Position numbers and translations under genes: made by a program. A DNA stretch of 64,000 bases, from NCBI RefSeq assembly GCF_900156265.1, contig NZ_FTNE01000014.1, forward strand, positions 1-64,000, given 5' to 3'. This DNA comes from Acidiphilium rubrum. Its GTDB lineage: Bacteria > Pseudomonadota > Alphaproteobacteria > Acetobacterales > Acetobacteraceae. This document shows positions 1 through 8,740 of this stretch, one piece after another. The notes below the pieces were generated by a model, which saw only the letters and a list, made by a program, of their open reading frames with translations, did no database searches and was not told the DNA's origin. Every line of letters starts with the position of its first letter. Positions within the stretch are counted from its first letter, which is position 1.

Positions 1-1510
1 CGTAGCTGCTCATCCCCGCCGGGCGGCGTGTTGAATCGATTGTGAATTGACGTGACCACGTCGGATGGGATTCGACGGAGGCGTGACCGAGCTTCCTGAT
101 TTATCCCTTCTGTCGCACGCTGAGAAAGACGCGCTGATCCGCGCTCTGTGGGATGCACTGCAAGTTTCGGAGCGGCGGAACGAGGAACTGACGGTCCGGC
201 TTGCTGCTGCGGAACGCCGGATTGCAGAGTTGGAGGCGCGGCTGAACGAGCCGGCGAAGCGGCCGGATAATTCGAGCCTGCCGCCATCGCGCGGGCAGAA
301 GCCAAACCGGCCTAAGAAATCTCCGCGCAAGGGGCCACGCAAAGGCAGTCTCGGCCGTGCGGGTGGCGGTCGCTTGCTTGCCGAGACCCCCGACCAGACG
401 GTGATCGCGAAAGCCGGGCATTGCCAGCACTGCCGTGCCGGGCTGACTGATGCGGATCAGCGCCTCGCGCAGCGCTATGACAAGATCGATCTGCCGCCGA
501 TCAAGCCGGTCGTCACCCGCGTCGAACGCTATGCCGGCCATTGTCCGTGCTGTGGGGCGACCACGCTGGCCGCCGTCCCGGAAGGCATGGAAGCCGGTAC
601 CCCCTTCAGCCTCAACCTCGTGGCGCTCGCGATTTACCTGCGCGTTATCCATGCTGTCAGCTACCGGCGGCTGTCGCGCCTGTTCACCGAACTTTTCGCC
701 CTGGCGATCAGTGAAGGCGCGCTGGATGCCGCATTCCGACGCGCCAAGCCGGGCTTCGATGCCGATGTCGGCGCCATCCTCGCTCGGCTGCGCCGCGCAC
801 GCGTCGTCTGTTCCGACGAAACCTCAGTGCGGATCAACGGCCGGACCCATTGGAACTGGGTCTTTCAGAACGACGACGTCGTCATCCATGTCATCCGGCC
901 AAGCCGGGGCGCCAACGTCGTCGCGGAGATCATGGACGGCCATCGCCCCGCGATCTGGGTCTCCGATCTCTATGGCGCCCAGCGCAATCATGCCGATAAC
1001 TGGCAGATTTGCCTCGCCCACCAACTCCGTGACTGCAAATTCGCGATCGAAGCCGGCGATGAGATCTTCGCACCCCGAATGAAGGCTCTCCTGCTCCGCG
1101 CCGTCGTGCTGGCACGGCGCCATCGCACCCTCGCGGATGCCACAAGGCGTGCCTGGCGGCGTCGCCTCGACCATGACCTCGACGCCGTCATGGCGCTCGC
1201 CCCGATCAACCGCCACGGCAGACGATTACGCCGACGATACGGCAAGGTTCGTGATCATCTGTTCACCTTTCTCGACCACCCCGAGGTCGCTGCCGACAAC
1301 AACGGATCGGAACGCGAACTCCGGCCCACCGCGACATATCGCAAGGTCACCGGAGGATTCCGGTCCAACTGGGCCGCCGATTTCTTCGCCAACGTCCGAT
1401 CCGTCGTCGGCACCGCCGCTCGGCACGGTGTTGATGCCTATACCGCCATCAAAAACGCCGTCACCGGAGCATCAATGCCGATCGAACTCCTGCCGGGTTG
1501 AGCAGATACG
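1..1510 (+). mobile_element. IS66-family insertion sequence (single-ORF type)
   Basis: The first bases CGTAGCTGCTCATCCCCG match, as an inverted repeat, the reverse complement of the bases ending at 1510 (CGTATCTGCTCAACCCGG), with about 18 of the first 23 positions identical. The repeats flank one transposase gene that fills nearly the whole interval, and its stop codon lies inside the right repeat. The left end coincides with the window edge, so the exact tip and the left target duplication cannot be seen. IS66 elements of the ISBst12 kind carry only the transposase and no tnpA/tnpB accessory genes, which fits this element of about 1.5 kb. Confidence 0.85.
65..1501 (+). CDS. IS66 family transposase (TnpC type)
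   Basis: The 478-residue protein shows the IS66 order. A charged N-terminal coiled coil (about residues 31-60) is followed by a proline- and lysine-rich linker (64-95). Zinc-binding CxxC pairs lie at C120/C123 and C160/C163. The catalytic core has an SDET block (D251), an SDLYGAQ block (D301) and an NNGSERELRP block (E416), which together give the DDE triad. All three acidic residues are present and the frame is unbroken, so the enzyme looks active. The ATG at 65 is used here; a GTG at 83 directly after a GGAGG run is a less likely start because the spacing is too short. It cuts and joins the element ends during transposition. The short shadows on both strands inside it are not genes. Confidence 0.93.
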   Translation: MGFDGGVTELPDLSLLSHAEKDALIRALWDALQVSERRNEELTVRLAAAERRIAELEARLNEPAKRPDNSSLPPSRGQKPNRPKKSPRKGPRKGSLGRAGGGRLLAETPDQTVIAKAGHCQHCRAGLTDADQRLAQRYDKIDLPPIKPVVTRVERYAGHCPCCGATTLAAVPEGMEAGTPFSLNLVALAIYLRVIHAVSYRRLSRLFTELFALAISEGALDAAFRRAKPGFDADVGAILARLRRARVVCSDETSVRINGRTHWNWVFQNDDVVIHVIRPSRGANVVAEIMDGHRPAIWVSDLYGAQRNHADNWQICLAHQLRDCKFAIEAGDEIFAPRMKALLLRAVVLARRHRTLADATRRAWRRRLDHDLDAVMALAPINRHGRRLRRRYGKVRDHLFTFLDHPEVAADNNGSERELRPTATYRKVTGGFRSNWAADFFANVRSVVGTAARHGVDAYTAIKNAVTGASMPIELLPG

Positions 1511-1855
1511 TCAGATCGGCTACGGGCCCAGAGCCGTGAAGTTGCTCGTCACGAAGTGGAACGCATGACTGATCTGATGGAAAGCGAACCGATCGGGTTG
1601 CAGTTCGGATTGATTTCGGGCGCTGAATTAAATGGTCCGTTCATGTTGCTGCGGACACGGGAACGCGCATCTCTTGCAATCAATCCGTTTCCAACCGATT
1701 CGACGCCAAATGCGCAATCGGGGGTCGCGATGATCACGAGCGCGGAAGATGCGGTGATGACCCACCAGCGAATCGCGGAAGCCACGTGGCGCGATGCGAT
1801 CAAAGGCCAAGCCGCCGCGAAACAGATGCGAGCGCTGTTGGCACCGAAAGGTTAA
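1511..1855 (+). pseudogene. C-terminal remnant of a gene cut by the IS66 element
   Basis: The reading frame of the roughly 100-residue ORF (possible GTG start 1556, ATG 1565) stays open upstream right up to the IS end, reading SDRLRAQSREVARHEVE before the first possible start. This suggests it is the 3' part of a longer gene whose 5' part lies left of the window. The visible part contains the block PFMLLRTRERASLAINPFPT and a basic C-terminus. I do not recognise the family. No good ribosome-binding site precedes 1556 or 1565. It could instead be a short intact gene that happens to start next to the element. Confidence 0.55.
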
Positions 1856-1876
1856 TAACTAAGCACAATTGTCAAG

Positions 1877-1906
1877 CGCACGGGCAGACAAACGGCTGCC
1901 CGTGCG
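1877..1906. terminator. Perfect 11-bp hairpin, possible terminator or 5' leader hairpin
   Basis: CGCACGGGCAG (1877-1887) and CTGCCCGTGCG (1896-1906) are perfectly complementary around an 8-base loop. No T-run follows on either strand, so it is a weak rho-independent terminator. It ends only 13 bases before the ATG at 1920, so it might instead affect translation of the sulfurtransferase gene. Confidence 0.4.
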
Positions 1907-1919
1907 GTAAACTGAAGTT

Positions 1920-2762
1920 ATGCGTACGCTTATTTCATCGGATGAACTCGACGAGCGCCGTAACAGGGCCGAAACTCTGATTTTTGATGCGTCTTACTAT
2001 CTTCCGAATGAGCCCCACGATGCGGCTGCGTTATTTTTAGAAAGCCACATCCCAGGCGCGATCTTTCTTGACATCGACATCATTTCTGATCCGTCAAGTC
2101 CTCTCCCCCATATGGTGCCTTCGGCCGACCAATTCGCTAGAACGGTCTCCGAACTCGGCGTCGGAAACAGCAGCACGATCGTCGTGTACGACCAACGCGG
2201 ACTTTTCTCCGCAGCCCGGATCTGGTGGCTGTTCATGCTGTTCGGTCATGATGATGTCCGGGTTCTCGATGGCGGGTTGCCAAAATGGCGAGCCGAAAAC
2301 CGCAAGCTAGAAAGTGGCCCGACAAAATCAAAGCCAAAGAAATCGTTCCACGCGCATGTTCGGGCCAACTTGGTTCGAAGCCGCGCCGAAGTCGAGGCGA
2401 ATCTCAATACCAAAGCTGAGCTCGTTCTCGACGCCCGATCAAGAGGACGATTCGCCGGTGAGGTCGCCGAGCCTCGGACAGGCATGCGGAGCGGACACGT
2501 GCCTGGAGCCGTTTCGTTACCCTTTAGCGACTTGATTCGGTCTGACCAGACAATGCATGACCCGGCAACATTGCGTAGCCTGTTCGCGGCCCGCGGCGTG
2601 GCGGACAGCAGTAAACCTGTCACAATGTGTGGATCGGGTGTCACCGGCGCTGTTCTGACGCTTGGCTTGGCAAGGGCAGGTCTGCCGATTGGCGCACTCT
2701 ATGACGGTTCATGGGCCGAATGGGGTGGCGCAACCGATACTCCGATAGAGAGAACAGCATGA
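1920..2762 (+). CDS. sseA: 3-mercaptopyruvate/thiosulfate sulfurtransferase (two rhodanese domains)
   Basis: The 280-residue protein has two tandem rhodanese domains, roughly residues 1-135 and 160-280. The second carries the active-site loop CGSGVT with the catalytic cysteine at residue 237. That loop is typical of mercaptopyruvate sulfurtransferases, while classical thiosulfate rhodaneses have CRxGxT. The first domain is structural and lacks the cysteine loop. The enzyme moves a sulfane sulfur from mercaptopyruvate to thiol acceptors or cyanide in the cytoplasm. Its stop overlaps the ATG of metC (ATGA), so both are probably translated together. The nearby convergent SUF operon makes a role in sulfur supply plausible, but that is inference. 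Confidence 0.9.
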   Translation: MRTLISSDELDERRNRAETLIFDASYYLPNEPHDAAALFLESHIPGAIFLDIDIISDPSSPLPHMVPSADQFARTVSELGVGNSSTIVVYDQRGLFSAARIWWLFMLFGHDDVRVLDGGLPKWRAENRKLESGPTKSKPKKSFHAHVRANLVRSRAEVEANLNTKAELVLDARSRGRFAGEVAEPRTGMRSGHVPGAVSLPFSDLIRSDQTMHDPATLRSLFAARGVADSSKPVTMCGSGVTGAVLTLGLARAGLPIGALYDGSWAEWGGATDTPIERTA

Positions 2763-4015
2763 GCAATGATCGATTTGAGACAAAACTGACACTGGCTTCA
2801 CGTCGCCCCGTAAAATCACATGGGTACGTCAACCCAAAACTGGTCCGTGGCTCGACTGTGTTGTACCCGAGTTGCGCCGATCGCCGGGAAATTGGCAAGC
2901 GGCGTCTCGAGCAAGAAGAGATCTACGGATTGTACGGCACTGAGACACATTTTGCTCTGGAAGCGATGATCACCCAAATCGAAGGCGGCTCCCACTGCCA
3001 AATCGTGTCATCCGGTCTCGCTGCTATCACGGTTCCAATGTTGGCATTTCTGAAATCTCACGATCATATCCTGATGCCAGATTCGGTGTACGGACCGACA
3101 CGGCGTTTCTGCGATAGTGTTCTGCATCGCTACGGCGTGACCGTGACGTACTACGATCCCATGCTCTCTGAGCCGGACCTGCGCGCTTTGATGCGATCAA
3201 ACACGAAGGTAGTATTTTCCGAGAGCCCCGGTAGCCACACCTTTGAGGTGCAAGATGTACCGATGCTGGCGCGGGTGGCCCATGAGCATGGTGCCAAGCT
3301 GTTCATGGACAACACCTGGGGCATTCATACTTTTCAGCCGTTTAATCATGGTGTCGATGTGTCGATTCAGGCGCTCACGAAATATATCGGTGGCCATTCT
3401 GATATTATTCTGGGGGCCGTTACGGTCGCATCCGAGTCGGATTGGGCATGGCTCAGGGCGGGGGCCCTCGATCTTGGTCAATACGCATCGCCTGATGATT
3501 GTTGGCTAGCGTTGCGGGGAGCGCGAACCTTGAAAGTTCGCCTCGATCAACAAGCCAACAGCGCGTTGAGGATCGCAAAATGGCTCGCCGACCGCGCTGA
3601 GGTTCAGCGTGTTCTGCATCCAGCCCTGCCCTCTTGCCCGGGTCACGCGTTCTGGAAACGTGACTTCTCAGGAGCGTGTGGATTATTTGGCATCGTATTC
3701 GAGCCACGGTTCGACTATGAGGCGGTGTGCGCGATGGTCGATTCCTTGCGTCTATTCGGCATCGGCGCGTCGTGGGGCGGCTATGAGAGCCTCGCTCTGC
3801 CAACAAGCTTCACGATCACGCGTAGCCAGGGAACCGGCGTGTTCGGTGGCGAAATGCTTCGGTTACAGATTGGTTTGGAACACGTCGACGACCTCATCAA
3901 CGATCTGGATGCGGGATTGACCGTGTTGCGTGGACAGCAGCGGACTGCCTGCGCTTCACCCCCTTGCCTTGCCGATGAAATGCAGCACATCGGTGAAGCG
4001 AACGGCCCACAATGA
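2759..4015 (+). CDS. metC: Cystathionine beta-lyase (PLP-dependent)
   Basis: This 418-residue protein belongs to the Cys/Met metabolism PLP enzyme family. The phosphate-binding SSGLAA segment is near residue 84, the cofactor-binding Asp is in FMDNTW (D184), and the Schiff-base lysine is in QALTKYIGGHSD (K208). Beta-lyases cleave cystathionine to homocysteine, pyruvate and ammonia in methionine synthesis. The start at 2759 is chosen because it forms an ATGA overlap with sseA; an in-frame start at 2711 lies inside that gene. A short cysteine-containing tail after residue 395 is not part of the core fold. Gamma-lyase or another family member is possible; beta-lyase is preferred from the GYVNP N-terminus and ALTKYIGGHSD motif. 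Confidence 0.85.
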   Translation: MSNDRFETKLTLASRRPVKSHGYVNPKLVRGSTVLYPSCADRREIGKRRLEQEEIYGLYGTETHFALEAMITQIEGGSHCQIVSSGLAAITVPMLAFLKSHDHILMPDSVYGPTRRFCDSVLHRYGVTVTYYDPMLSEPDLRALMRSNTKVVFSESPGSHTFEVQDVPMLARVAHEHGAKLFMDNTWGIHTFQPFNHGVDVSIQALTKYIGGHSDIILGAVTVASESDWAWLRAGALDLGQYASPDDCWLALRGARTLKVRLDQQANSALRIAKWLADRAEVQRVLHPALPSCPGHAFWKRDFSGACGLFGIVFEPRFDYEAVCAMVDSLRLFGIGASWGGYESLALPTSFTITRSQGTGVFGGEMLRLQIGLEHVDDLINDLDAGLTVLRGQQRTACASPPCLADEMQHIGEANGPQ

Positions 4016-4362
4016 GGCCCGACATCCTGACCGCCGTACGGTTCAACGAAGCTGGACTGATCCCGGCGATTGCACAGCAACACGATACCCATGAAGTGTT
4101 GATGCTGGCCTGGATGAATTCCGAGTCAATTCTCGAAACGCTGAAAACCGGCGAAGTTTGTTACTATAGTCGCAGCCGCAGCACTCTCTGGCGCAAAGGC
4201 GAAACCTCGGGCCACACCCAAAAACTAATTGAAATGCGCTTGGACTGTGACGGCGATACCGTTCTCCTGCGGGTCGACCAGAGAGGTCCGGCCTGCCACA
4301 CGGGCAATCCGAATTGCTTCTTCCAGACAGTCGGCGCAGGCGGCGAGCTCACTCAGATATGA
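4012..4362 (+). CDS. hisI: Phosphoribosyl-AMP cyclohydrolase
   Basis: The 116-residue stand-alone HisI opens the purine ring of PR-AMP, the third step of histidine synthesis. The signature YYSRSRSTLWRKGETSGHTQ spans residues 51-70. The metal ligands are clear: D78, D80 and D82 for magnesium, and C79, C95 and C102 for zinc. Its start overlaps the metC stop (ATGA). The last ten bases overlap, tail to tail, the end of sufA on the other strand. There is no fused HisE domain. Confidence 0.95.
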   Translation: MRPDILTAVRFNEAGLIPAIAQQHDTHEVLMLAWMNSESILETLKTGEVCYYSRSRSTLWRKGETSGHTQKLIEMRLDCDGDTVLLRVDQRGPACHTGNPNCFFQTVGAGGELTQI

Positions 4363-4724
4363 AAGCTTTCACCGCAACCACAACGCCCTTTCTCGTTCGG
4401 ATTTTCGAAAGTAAAGCCTGAAGTGAATTTGTCTTCTTTGTAATCCATCACGGTACCGATCAAAAACAAAGTCGCTTTTCGATCAATTAAAATCGTGACG
4501 TCCTTATCGGTTACCGACTCATCGGTCGACGATTTTTCCCCAACCCAGTCCATCTGGTACGACATACCAGAACAACCTTTGGTGTTGACGCCAATACGCA
4601 ACAATTTATTGGCCTCGCCCCGGCTGTAAAGGTGCCTCAAGCGGTTTGCCGCACCCTCGGTCAATTGCATCAGCGGCGGCAGGCTCCGCCGCTTTGGTGT
4701 TTCAGTCGTATTCATCGTGCTCAT
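4353..4724 (-). CDS. sufA: A-type iron-sulfur carrier protein (SufA/IscA/ErpA family)
   Basis: This is an HesB/IscA-type carrier of about 123 residues. The three conserved cysteines are present, one in NTKGCSGMSYQ and two in the C-terminal GRCGCGESF. Such proteins accept [2Fe-2S] or [4Fe-4S] clusters from the SufBCD scaffold and pass them to target enzymes. It is the last gene of the SUF run and lies 12 bases after sufT. The start is uncertain: ATG 4724 is used, with GTG 4733 and ATG 4715 as alternatives. The N-terminal 20 residues are polar and not conserved. No terminator separates it from the converging hisI. Confidence 0.92.
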   Translation of the reverse strand: MSTMNTTETPKRRSLPPLMQLTEGAANRLRHLYSRGEANKLLRIGVNTKGCSGMSYQMDWVGEKSSTDESVTDKDVTILIDRKATLFLIGTVMDYKEDKFTSGFTFENPNEKGRCGCGESFHI

Positions 4725-4736
4725 CACAATCACCGT

Positions 4737-5102
4737 TCAAAACATGTTCAATGCCAAACGAGCTTCATCGCTCATGCGCGATTGATCCCATGGCGGGTCC
4801 CACACGGTCTCCACGTCAACCTCCGTCACACCCGGCACGGTTCCCACCGCCAGGCGCACGGACTCAGGCAGTTCCTGAGCGCTCGGGCAAGCGGGCGCCG
4901 TCAAAGTCATTTCAACCTTCACGTGCCCCCCCTCAATCTCAACGGCGTAGATCAGACCCAGTTCGAAGATATTGATCGGTATTTCCGGATCATAGACGGT
5001 TGCGATTGCCGCAATGACCGCCTCCTCGGTGATGGCCGGCGCCGTCTCGCCGTCGGGCGTCCATGTCGTCAAGGGTTCCGATCGGGCCGTATGATCATCC
5101 AT
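4737..5102 (-). CDS. sufT: SUF system protein SufT (MIP18/DUF59 family)
   Basis: The 121-residue DUF59 protein has the typical block VYDPEIPINIFELGLIY near the middle, followed by EMTLTAPACPSA with the single conserved cysteine and a C-terminal VWDPPWDQSRMSDEAR segment. SufT/MIP18 proteins act late in Fe-S cluster maturation; the mechanism is not settled. It overlaps the end of sufU by a few bases and is followed closely by sufA, so it belongs to the same transcript. Confidence 0.93.
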   Translation of the reverse strand: MDDHTARSEPLTTWTPDGETAPAITEEAVIAAIATVYDPEIPINIFELGLIYAVEIEGGHVKVEMTLTAPACPSAQELPESVRLAVGTVPGVTEVDVETVWDPPWDQSRMSDEARLALNMF

Positions 5103-5538
5103 TCTGATACTCCATCGTTCTACCCAATGCCGCTCTCAATGCCTGCCAAGGCAATATCGCGCACCGGTGCCGGGACCGGTAAGCATGAATGCCAGCCAAC
5201 GCGCGCAAATTGGCGAAATCCGAACGATCCGGAACGCGCCCGTCGATCACCATTGCATCGAACGCCTCAGCGAGTTCGTCGATCTCCGGTCCGGACTTTC
5301 CAATGACGGCATCCCCCATCAGATCCGCAGACGACACGCAAATCGCGCACCCACGCGTCTCGTGGCGTAAGTCGCCGATCAGCCCGTGATCGTAGCTGAT
5401 CCTGATGCGAACCCGATCGCCGCACATCGGGTTGTCGCCCTCCGCCTCGGCATCGAACGGGTCCAACCCCCCCGTATGATGAGGGCTGCGCGCCCGTTCC
5501 ATGATCAGCGCCTGATACAGATCGTCGGTTTCGCTCAT
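5095..5538 (-). CDS. sufU: SufU-type zinc-dependent sulfur acceptor
   Basis: The 147-residue protein keeps the SufU layout: C39 and D41 in NPMCGD, C64 and C67 in RGCAICVSS, and C126 in HRCAILPW. In Bacillus SufU the equivalents of C39, D41, C64 and C126 bind zinc, and the protein takes persulfide sulfur from SufS. The loop between the two halves (about residues 80-105) is present, as in true SufU and unlike IscU. The start at 5538 forms an ATGA overlap with the sufS stop; an in-frame longer ORF starting at 5670 lies within sufS and is rejected. No SufE gene is in the operon, so SufU is the expected partner of SufS. Confidence 0.93.
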   Translation of the reverse strand: MSETDDLYQALIMERARSPHHTGGLDPFDAEAEGDNPMCGDRVRIRISYDHGLIGDLRHETRGCAICVSSADLMGDAVIGKSGPEIDELAEAFDAMVIDGRVPDRSDFANLRALAGIHAYRSRHRCAILPWQALRAALGRTMEYQNG

Positions 5539-6779
5539 CGGCCAAAAACCTGCTGCACCCTGCGCAATCCGGCCGCCAGGCTGTCGATCTCGGCATGCGT
5601 GGTATAAATGCCGAACGAGGCACGCGCGGTGCTGTCGAGCCCAAGCCGATGCGTCAGCGGTTCGGCGCAATGATGCCCCGCCCGCACGGCGATACCCTGT
5701 TTATCGAGCAGCGTGGCAACGTCATGGGCATGCACGCCATCGAGCGTAAAAGCGACCACGCCACCACGATCTTGCGCATGACCCAGCGTCTCGACGCCTT
5801 CGATCGCTGCGAGAACCGCCATGGCATGATCGGTCAGGCTACGCTCATGGGCAGCGATCGACTCGAACCCGATCGCCTGGACATAGTCGATTGCCGCCCC
5901 AAGCCCGACCGCCTCGACGATCGCCGGCGTTCCGGCCTCGAACCGATACGGCGGCTCCGCCCAGGTCGAGGATTCATAGGTCACACTCCGAATCATATCG
6001 CCACCGCCAAGAAACGGCGGCATCGCATCGAGCAGCGCCCGCTTGCCGTACAGCACCCCTATGCCGGTCGGCCCATATAATTTATGCCCGGAGAAAACGT
6101 AGAAATCCGCATCGATCGCGCGCAAATCCACCGCACGATGCACCACAGCCTGTGCACCATCCAGCAAAATCCTAGCACCATGGTCATGCGCGAACTTCGC
6201 AAGCCGCTCGACCGGCGTATATGTACCCAGAACATTCGACATATGGGTGACCGCAAGCAGGCGGACCCGGCCATCGGCGAATTGGCGCTCCAGATCATCC
6301 CAATCGATCTCGCCGGCGCCCGTGATCTTGACGATCCGCAACTCCACGCCGTGCTGGTCACGCAGCATCTGCCAGGGCACCAGATTGGCGTGATGCTCCA
6401 TCTCGCTCACAACGACCGCATCGCCGGGTTTAAGGCTGGCACGCCCAAAGGTCTGCGCGACCAGGTTGATCCCTTCGGTCGCATTGCGAACGAATACAAT
6501 CTCCTCGCGCGCGACGTTCAGAAATGCGGCAACCTTGTCGCGCGCATTTTCGTAATCGTCAGAGCACCGCTCACTCATCCAATGCAGCCCGCGGTGCACA
6601 TTCGCATACCGCGTCTCCATGGTGCGAACCATCGCGTCGATCACCGCACGCGGCTTCTGCGCCGAAGCGGCACTATCGAGAAACACCAGTTTTTTGCCGT
6701 GAACCAACTCGGATAAAATCGGAAAGTCCGACCGAATCCGTTCGACATCAAAAACGACAGGCTTCACCGCGGCGCTCAT
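5535..6779 (-). CDS. sufS: Cysteine desulfurase SufS
   Basis: The 414-residue class V aminotransferase-fold enzyme removes sulfur from cysteine for Fe-S assembly. The PLP lysine is K233 in VFSGHKLYGPTGIG. The persulfide-forming cysteine is about residue 371 in RAGHHCAEPL, which is the short-loop group II (SufS) context. The N-terminal FLDSAASAQKP and the VSEMEHHANLVPW segment (H130) are also typical. The start at 6779 overlaps the sufD stop as ATGA, which favours it over an upstream in-frame ATG at 6797. Confidence 0.96.
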   Translation of the reverse strand: MSAAVKPVVFDVERIRSDFPILSELVHGKKLVFLDSAASAQKPRAVIDAMVRTMETRYANVHRGLHWMSERCSDDYENARDKVAAFLNVAREEIVFVRNATEGINLVAQTFGRASLKPGDAVVVSEMEHHANLVPWQMLRDQHGVELRIVKITGAGEIDWDDLERQFADGRVRLLAVTHMSNVLGTYTPVERLAKFAHDHGARILLDGAQAVVHRAVDLRAIDADFYVFSGHKLYGPTGIGVLYGKRALLDAMPPFLGGGDMIRSVTYESSTWAEPPYRFEAGTPAIVEAVGLGAAIDYVQAIGFESIAAHERSLTDHAMAVLAAIEGVETLGHAQDRGGVVAFTLDGVHAHDVATLLDKQGIAVRAGHHCAEPLTHRLGLDSTARASFGIYTTHAEIDSLAAGLRRVQQVFGR

Positions 6780-7990
6780 AGCACACCCTTTTGCCACCAG
6801 ACATCGATTGCAGCTTCGAAGATCGATCGCGCCTCATCATCCGTCACCGGTTCGAGCGCTTCGTCGAGAAACGCCCTGATCAACATGGCGCGCGCCTCAG
6901 CCTCAGGAATCCCACGGCTGCGCAGATAGAACATCTGTTCCGGATCGATGGCGCCGATCGTTGCGCCATGGCTGCATTTCACGTCATCCGCAAAGATTTC
7001 CAACTCCGGCTTGCTATCGATTTCAGCATCGGGCGACAGCAGCAAAGCCTGATTCATCTGGTAGCCATCGGTCTTTTGCGCCCACTGCGCGACCTCGATC
7101 CGACCCTGAAACACGCCACGCGCAGAGCCCGCCAAGACAGATTTCACGGTCTGCCGCGAGGCACAATGCGGGGCGCGATGGGCCACAACCGTGGTGATGT
7201 CACCATGCTGCGTGCCCGCCAGCAACTGAGCGGCATTCAAATGCACGGCGGCGTTCGGACCGGACAGCGTAACATGCGCTTCGTAACGGCTGAGTTTCGC
7301 GCCGTAATTCAGGGTGAAAGCCTCATATCGCGCGTCTTCACGAAGATCGACCAGCGCCGTCGTCACGTTCACCGCGTCGATCGATTCATCCTGCAACCGG
7401 TAATGGCGAAGCACGGCGCCCTCCGCCAACGCAATCTCCGTCACCACGTTATGCATATAACGCCCCGCACCACGAACAACTTCGATCACCGTCAACGATC
7501 CGGCGGCACCGACGGCAATACGATGAAACGGCGCAAGCATGTCCTGGCACGGCGTGTCGGTAACCGAGACGAGGAACAACGTCCCGCCATCCGTCCCACC
7601 AGGCACGTCGATCCGAATTCCATCGTTCGCAACGGCGGTATTCAGACTGACCAACGGTCGCGTGCCATCGGCACGCGCGGACGCATGATCGTCAAAGCGC
7701 CGGACGAAGCGCGACGAGTCCGACAAGGATTCATCAAAGCGCCCGTTTACGAAAATCACCTTCGGCATCGCGGTGCGAGGGATCATTCCTCCAACGTCCG
7801 GCGCGCCTTGCCCGGGCAGGGTAAGATCAAACGACCGCAGCGACGCTTTCAGATCCGTATAGTGCCAGGCCTCGTCGGCGCGTGTCGGCCAACCGTGGGC
7901 GCGGAACGTCTCGGCGGCCTTCACACGGTGCGGATCGTTTCCGGTGCGCGCGGCAAAATCGACCCGATCGAGAAATTCGGTGTCGCTCAT
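6776..7990 (-). CDS. sufD: Fe-S cluster scaffold protein SufD
   Basis: The 404-residue SufD is the partner of SufB in the SufBC2D scaffold. The C-terminal half carries the recognisable run EIFADDVKCSHGATIG with the conserved Cys-Ser-His, then LRSRGIPEAEARAMLI. The N-terminal helical part begins with a HGWPTRADEAWHYTDLK block typical of SufD. Its start overlaps the sufC stop (ATGA) and its stop overlaps the sufS start, so four consecutive genes are coupled. Confidence 0.96.
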   Translation of the reverse strand: MSDTEFLDRVDFAARTGNDPHRVKAAETFRAHGWPTRADEAWHYTDLKASLRSFDLTLPGQGAPDVGGMIPRTAMPKVIFVNGRFDESLSDSSRFVRRFDDHASARADGTRPLVSLNTAVANDGIRIDVPGGTDGGTLFLVSVTDTPCQDMLAPFHRIAVGAAGSLTVIEVVRGAGRYMHNVVTEIALAEGAVLRHYRLQDESIDAVNVTTALVDLREDARYEAFTLNYGAKLSRYEAHVTLSGPNAAVHLNAAQLLAGTQHGDITTVVAHRAPHCASRQTVKSVLAGSARGVFQGRIEVAQWAQKTDGYQMNQALLLSPDAEIDSKPELEIFADDVKCSHGATIGAIDPEQMFYLRSRGIPEAEARAMLIRAFLDEALEPVTDDEARSIFEAAIDVWWQKGVL

Positions 7991-8730
7991 GCTGCCTCTA
8001 ACCCGGCATAGCCGTTCGCCTCGAGTTCCAACGCCAGTTCGGGCCCGCCAGAACGCACGATCTGCCCGGCGGCGAGCACATGCACCCGATCCGGCACGAT
8101 ATGGTCGAGCAGCCTTTGGTAATGGGTGATGACCAATGCCGAAAAACGAGGCCCGCGCAGCGCGTTGACACCATCGGCGACAATTTTCAGCGCATCGATG
8201 TCGAGCCCGGAATCCGTTTCATCGAGCAGCGCCAGCGCAGGCTTGAGAAGCGCCATCTGCAGGATTTCGTTGCGCTTCTTCTCGCCGCCCGAAAATCCCA
8301 CGTTCACGTTCCGCTTGAGCATGTCATCCGGCATTTTCAGCGCCTTGATGGCGGACCGGGCTTCTTTCAGGAACGCGACAGCATCGAGTTCAGGCTCGCC
8401 GCGGGCGCGCCGGACCGCGTTGAGGGCCGTGCGAATAAAATTCGCATTGCCGACACCCGGCAGTTCAACCGGATATTGAAAGGCCAGAAACACCCCGGCC
8501 GCAGCACGTTCCTCCGGTTCGATCGCCAGCAGATCGCGGCCATTGAACAGCACCGAACCACCGGTAACCTCATAGCCCTCACGGCCCGAGAGCACGTAGG
8601 ACAGTGTCGATTTTCCAGCACCGTTCGGCCCCATGATGGCATGGACTTCACCATCAGGAACGGTCAGATCAATCCCGCGCAAAATCTCCTTATCGTCGAT
8701 TTTCGCTGTAAGTCCCTTGATTTCAAGCAT
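7987..8730 (-). CDS. sufC: Fe-S assembly ATPase SufC
   Basis: The 247-residue ABC-type ATPase has Walker A GPNGAGKST (residues 34-42), a degenerate signature FSGGEKKRNEI and Walker B ALLDETDSGLD. The DSGLD ending is characteristic of SufC rather than of transport ATPases. It drives conformational changes of SufBD in the cytosol. The ATG at 8730 (MLEIKGL) is chosen; the 22 codons upstream in frame run into sufB and are not conserved. The gap to sufB is 10 bases. Confidence 0.97.
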   Translation of the reverse strand: MLEIKGLTAKIDDKEILRGIDLTVPDGEVHAIMGPNGAGKSTLSYVLSGREGYEVTGGSVLFNGRDLLAIEPEERAAAGVFLAFQYPVELPGVGNANFIRTALNAVRRARGEPELDAVAFLKEARSAIKALKMPDDMLKRNVNVGFSGGEKKRNEILQMALLKPALALLDETDSGLDIDALKIVADGVNALRGPRFSALVITHYQRLLDHIVPDRVHVLAAGQIVRSGGPELALELEANGYAGLEAA

Positions 8731-8740
8731 ATTCAGTCCC

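Noticed and set aside
5538-5670. N-terminal extension of the sufU frame
   Set aside because: It lies inside sufS; the ATGA overlap and SufU family start support 5538.
6791-8011. 406-residue plus-strand ORF opposite sufD
   Set aside because: It mirrors sufD, has arginine- and histidine-rich composition and no domain; sufD is clearly the gene.
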